Part shown: in pieces, positions 14,420 to 16,100 of the stretch
How positions within the stretch are numbered: the first letter of the stretch is position 1
Layout: each line of letters starts with the position of its first letter
Notes under the pieces: model-generated
What the model was told of the DNA's origin: nothing
Databases searched by the model: none
What the model saw: the letters and a program-made list of their open reading frames with translations, nothing else
NCBI GenBank assembly: GCA_024400275.1
Contig: JAKSMY010000046.1
Coordinates: 1-16,100 of the forward strand
Direction: 5' to 3'
From: Paludibacteraceae bacterium
GTDB lineage: Bacteria; Bacteroidota; Bacteroidia; Bacteroidales; Paludibacteraceae
DNA: 16,100 bases
Made by a program: the position numbers and the translations under genes

Positions 14420-14421
14420 GG
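14401..14421 (+). repeat. AATGAGA heptamer repeat at the end of smpB
   Basis: AATGAGA, AATGAGA, ATTGAGG: three 7-base units. They encode the last residues of SmpB and supply its stop codon TGA (14417-14419). The units are related to those at 444-477 read on the minus strand. The array runs straight into the GC-rich hairpin repeat. Confidence 0.65.
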
Positions 14422-14453
14422 ACACCCCCCGGTCCCCCTCAGTAAGGGGGAGG
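14420..14453 (+). repeat. GC-rich hairpin repeat, copy 2
   Basis: GGACACCCCCC, GGT, CCCCCTCAGTAAGGGGGAGG. TCCCCCT (14433-14439) pairs perfectly with AGGGGGA (14445-14451) around CAGTA. It starts at the base after the smpB stop codon. It is the inverted counterpart of the element at 279-320 and, like it, directly follows a coding region. There is no immediate U tract. Confidence 0.8.
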
Positions 14454-14463
14454 AAGGAGAATT

Positions 14464-14478
14464 AGATTTTTAAAATCT
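14464..14478. promoter_or_regulatory. AT-rich palindrome before gpmI
   Basis: AGATTTT, T, AAAATCT: a perfect 7-bp dyad with a single central base, 39 bases before the gpmI start. No TAnnTTTG promoter is found in 14420-14517, so gpmI may be read through from smpB or use a divergent promoter. Function unknown. Confidence 0.35.
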
Positions 14479-14517
14479 GGTATAAATCCAAAAAAAGAAC
14501 AAATTAAAACAAAGAAT

Positions 14518-16044
14518 ATGAAAAAGAAAGCTTTACTGATGATTCTCGATGGTTGGGGAATCGGTGAAAAAACAACAGCCAACGCTATTTATTCAACCAA
14601 CACCCCACACTGGAACAAAATCTTGGAGACATACCCCCACAGCCAACTGCAAGCCAGTGGCGAGAACGTAGGTTTGCCCGATGGACAAATGGGTAATTCC
14701 GAAGTCGGGCACCTGAATATCGGTGCCGGACGCGTGGTGTATCAAGACCTCGTAAAAATCAATCGCGCTATCAAAGACGAAAGTATTTTAGAAAATCCCG
14801 AAATCGTCTCTGCTTTCAAGACGGCTCAGGAGAGTGGCAAGAAACTGCACATCATGGGTCTGACCAGCAACGGCGGTGTGCATAGTTCGTTAGACCACTT
14901 GTTCTACCTGCTACATATTGCCAAACTATACGGGCTGGAGGGCAAGACTTTCGTTCATTGCTTTATGGACGGCCGAGATACAGACCCTCATTCGGGCATC
15001 GGTTTTATCGATGAATTGGAGAAAAAAATGCAAGAAGAATGCGGTGAAATAGCCAGCATATCCGGCCGATTCTACGCTATGGACCGCGATAAACGTTGGG
15101 AGCGTGTCAAAGTAGGTTATGACCTGTTAGTTCACGGAACAGGTGCCGAGTTTGAGAGCATGCACGAGGCTATGGAAGCCAGTTATGCCGCCGACGTGAC
15201 AGACGAGTTTATCAAACCGATTGTACACGTGCGTGGCGGTAAGCCGGTGGCTAAAATAGAAGAAGGCGATGTGGTTATTTTCTTCAATTACCGCAACGAC
15301 CGCGCCCGCGAAATAACGGTGGTGCTGACCCAACAAGACATGCCGGAACAGGGAATGACAACCATTCCCAACCTGCATTACTACTGCATGACACCGTATG
15401 AGAGTACATTCACCGGTTTGCACATCCTCTTCCCCAAAGAGAACGTACAGAACACGATGGGCGAAGTGGTTGCCAAAGCCGGTTTGAAACAACTGCGTAT
15501 TGCCGAGACGGAGAAATTTGCTCACGTAACTTTCTTCTTCAGCGGCGGCAGAGACGTAGAGTTTGAGAACGAAGAACGTATCTTGATTCCCTCTCCCAAA
15601 GTGGCAACTTACGACTTGCAGCCGGAGATGTCGGCTCCGGAAGTAGCCGCAGCCCTGTGCGATGCATTAGACACGCAAAAATACGACTATATCACCCTGA
15701 ACTTCGCCAATGGCGACATGGTAGGACACACCGGCGTTTATGCCTCTATCCAACAAGCCGTGGTGACCATCGATATATGCGTAGATAGAGTGGTTAAGTC
15801 GGCATTGAAGAACGGCTATGAAATAATCATCATCGCTGACCACGGAAATGCCGATCACGCTGTTAATGAGGACGGTACACCCAATACGGCGCACAGTTTG
15901 AACCCGGTGCCCTTCGTCTATGTGAGCGAGAATAAGAATGCAAAAGTAGAGGACGGTATCTTGGCAGATGTAGCCCCCAGTTTGTGCCATATTTTGGGTA
16001 TTGAACAGCCCAAAGAAATGACAGGACGAAACTTGATTAAATAA
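14518..16044 (+). CDS. gpmI: 2,3-bisphosphoglycerate-independent phosphoglycerate mutase
   Basis: 508 residues, the normal length for the cofactor-independent, dimanganese enzyme that interconverts 3- and 2-phosphoglycerate in glycolysis and gluconeogenesis. Alkaline-phosphatase-superfamily signature: [11 protein letters not shown] (6-16, metal ligand D11), the catalytic serine loop [17 protein letters not shown] (56-72, Ser61), [11 protein letters not shown] (118-128), FMDGRDTDP (149-157), [10 protein letters not shown] (257-266), [12 protein letters not shown] (395-406) and ADHGNADH (440-447). The ATG at 14518 gives [14 protein letters not shown], as expected. It is unrelated to the cofactor-dependent GpmA. 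The next gene begins 4 bases after its stop, so the two probably share a transcript. Confidence 0.97.
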   Translation: MKKKALLMILDGWGIGEKTTANAIYSTNTPHWNKILETYPHSQLQASGENVGLPDGQMGNSEVGHLNIGAGRVVYQDLVKINRAIKDESILENPEIVSAFKTAQESGKKLHIMGLTSNGGVHSSLDHLFYLLHIAKLYGLEGKTFVHCFMDGRDTDPHSGIGFIDELEKKMQEECGEIASISGRFYAMDRDKRWERVKVGYDLLVHGTGAEFESMHEAMEASYAADVTDEFIKPIVHVRGGKPVAKIEEGDVVIFFNYRNDRAREITVVLTQQDMPEQGMTTIPNLHYYCMTPYESTFTGLHILFPKENVQNTMGEVVAKAGLKQLRIAETEKFAHVTFFFSGGRDVEFENEERILIPSPKVATYDLQPEMSAPEVAAALCDALDTQKYDYITLNFANGDMVGHTGVYASIQQAVVTIDICVDRVVKSALKNGYEIIIIADHGNADHAVNEDGTPNTAHSLNPVPFVYVSENKNAKVEDGILADVAPSLCHILGIEQPKEMTGRNLIK

Positions 16045-16048
16045 AAAA

Positions 16049-16100
16049 ATGGCAAAGAACGATTATATCATTGAAGTAAACCATGTCTCCAAGCAGTTTG
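16049..16100 (+). CDS. Start of an ABC-transporter ATP-binding protein (3' end outside window)
   Basis: ATG at 16049, 4 bases after the gpmI stop. The 17 visible residues, MAKNDYIIEVNHVSKQF, have the classic opening of an ABC ATPase: a first strand I-I-E-V, then N-H-V-S-K-x-F leading to the A-loop. The Walker motifs lie outside the window. The opening resembles spermidine/putrescine-type (PotA) ATPases of this phylum, but many ABC ATPases start this way, so I give no symbol. Confidence 0.65.
   Translation, partial: MAKNDYIIEVNHVSKQF

Overview
The window looks like an ordinary chromosomal segment from a member of the order Bacteroidales. The clues are five promoters of the Bacteroidetes type (TTTG, exactly 20 bases, TAnnTTTG), a lack of strong Shine-Dalgarno sites, a serpin lipoprotein, a Bacteroidetes-style TonB, and a first-gene C-terminus of a kind common on secreted Bacteroidales proteins. 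I cannot name the genus from this sequence.

Layout. Positions 1-269 hold the 3' end of a secreted-protein gene. A 352-base gap follows, with a C14 homopolymer inside a GC-rich hairpin repeat, AT-rich DNA, and the promoter and structured leader of rpsO (S15). Next is a serpin lipoprotein gene (974-2101), which meets the convergent recG (2102-4195, minus) with no base between the two stop codons. recG lies behind tonB (4247-4921, minus) and both are probably read from one promoter at 4960-4991. Upstream is a tight minus-strand operon of five genes (10253 down to 5016): two FemAB/GNAT-like acyltransferases, a GT4 glycosyltransferase, a Wzx-like flippase and a GT2 glycosyltransferase. It looks like a small surface-glycan locus, and the window shows no priming transferase or polymerase.

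The operon's promoter (10279-10310) is interlocked with that of the divergent phosphoglucomutase/phosphomannomutase gene (10354-12126). The mutase interconverts hexose phosphates that feed sugar-nucleotide synthesis, so the arrangement could link precursor supply and glycan assembly (inference). Downstream of it is an AT-richer gene for an outer-membrane beta-barrel-like protein with a duplicated small N-terminal domain, closed by an intrinsic terminator.

The 560-base gap at 13359-13918 is rich in repeats: an 11-bp-period array, a 64-69-bp imperfect repeat, an AT dyad, the smpB promoter, and a (TTGATAG)n heptamer array in the smpB leader. smpB (13919-14419) carries an in-frame insert made of a 10-residue tandem duplication containing another heptamer repeat, and its last codons run into a third heptamer repeat and a second copy of the GC-rich hairpin repeat. 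gpmI (14518-16044) and the start of an ABC-transporter ATPase gene close the window.

I see no CRISPR array, transposase, phage gene, tRNA or rRNA. The observations most worth following are the repeat-invaded smpB, the composite hairpin/heptamer repeat present twice, the interlocked divergent promoters, the rpsO leader structure, the 11-bp array, and the five-gene glycan operon.
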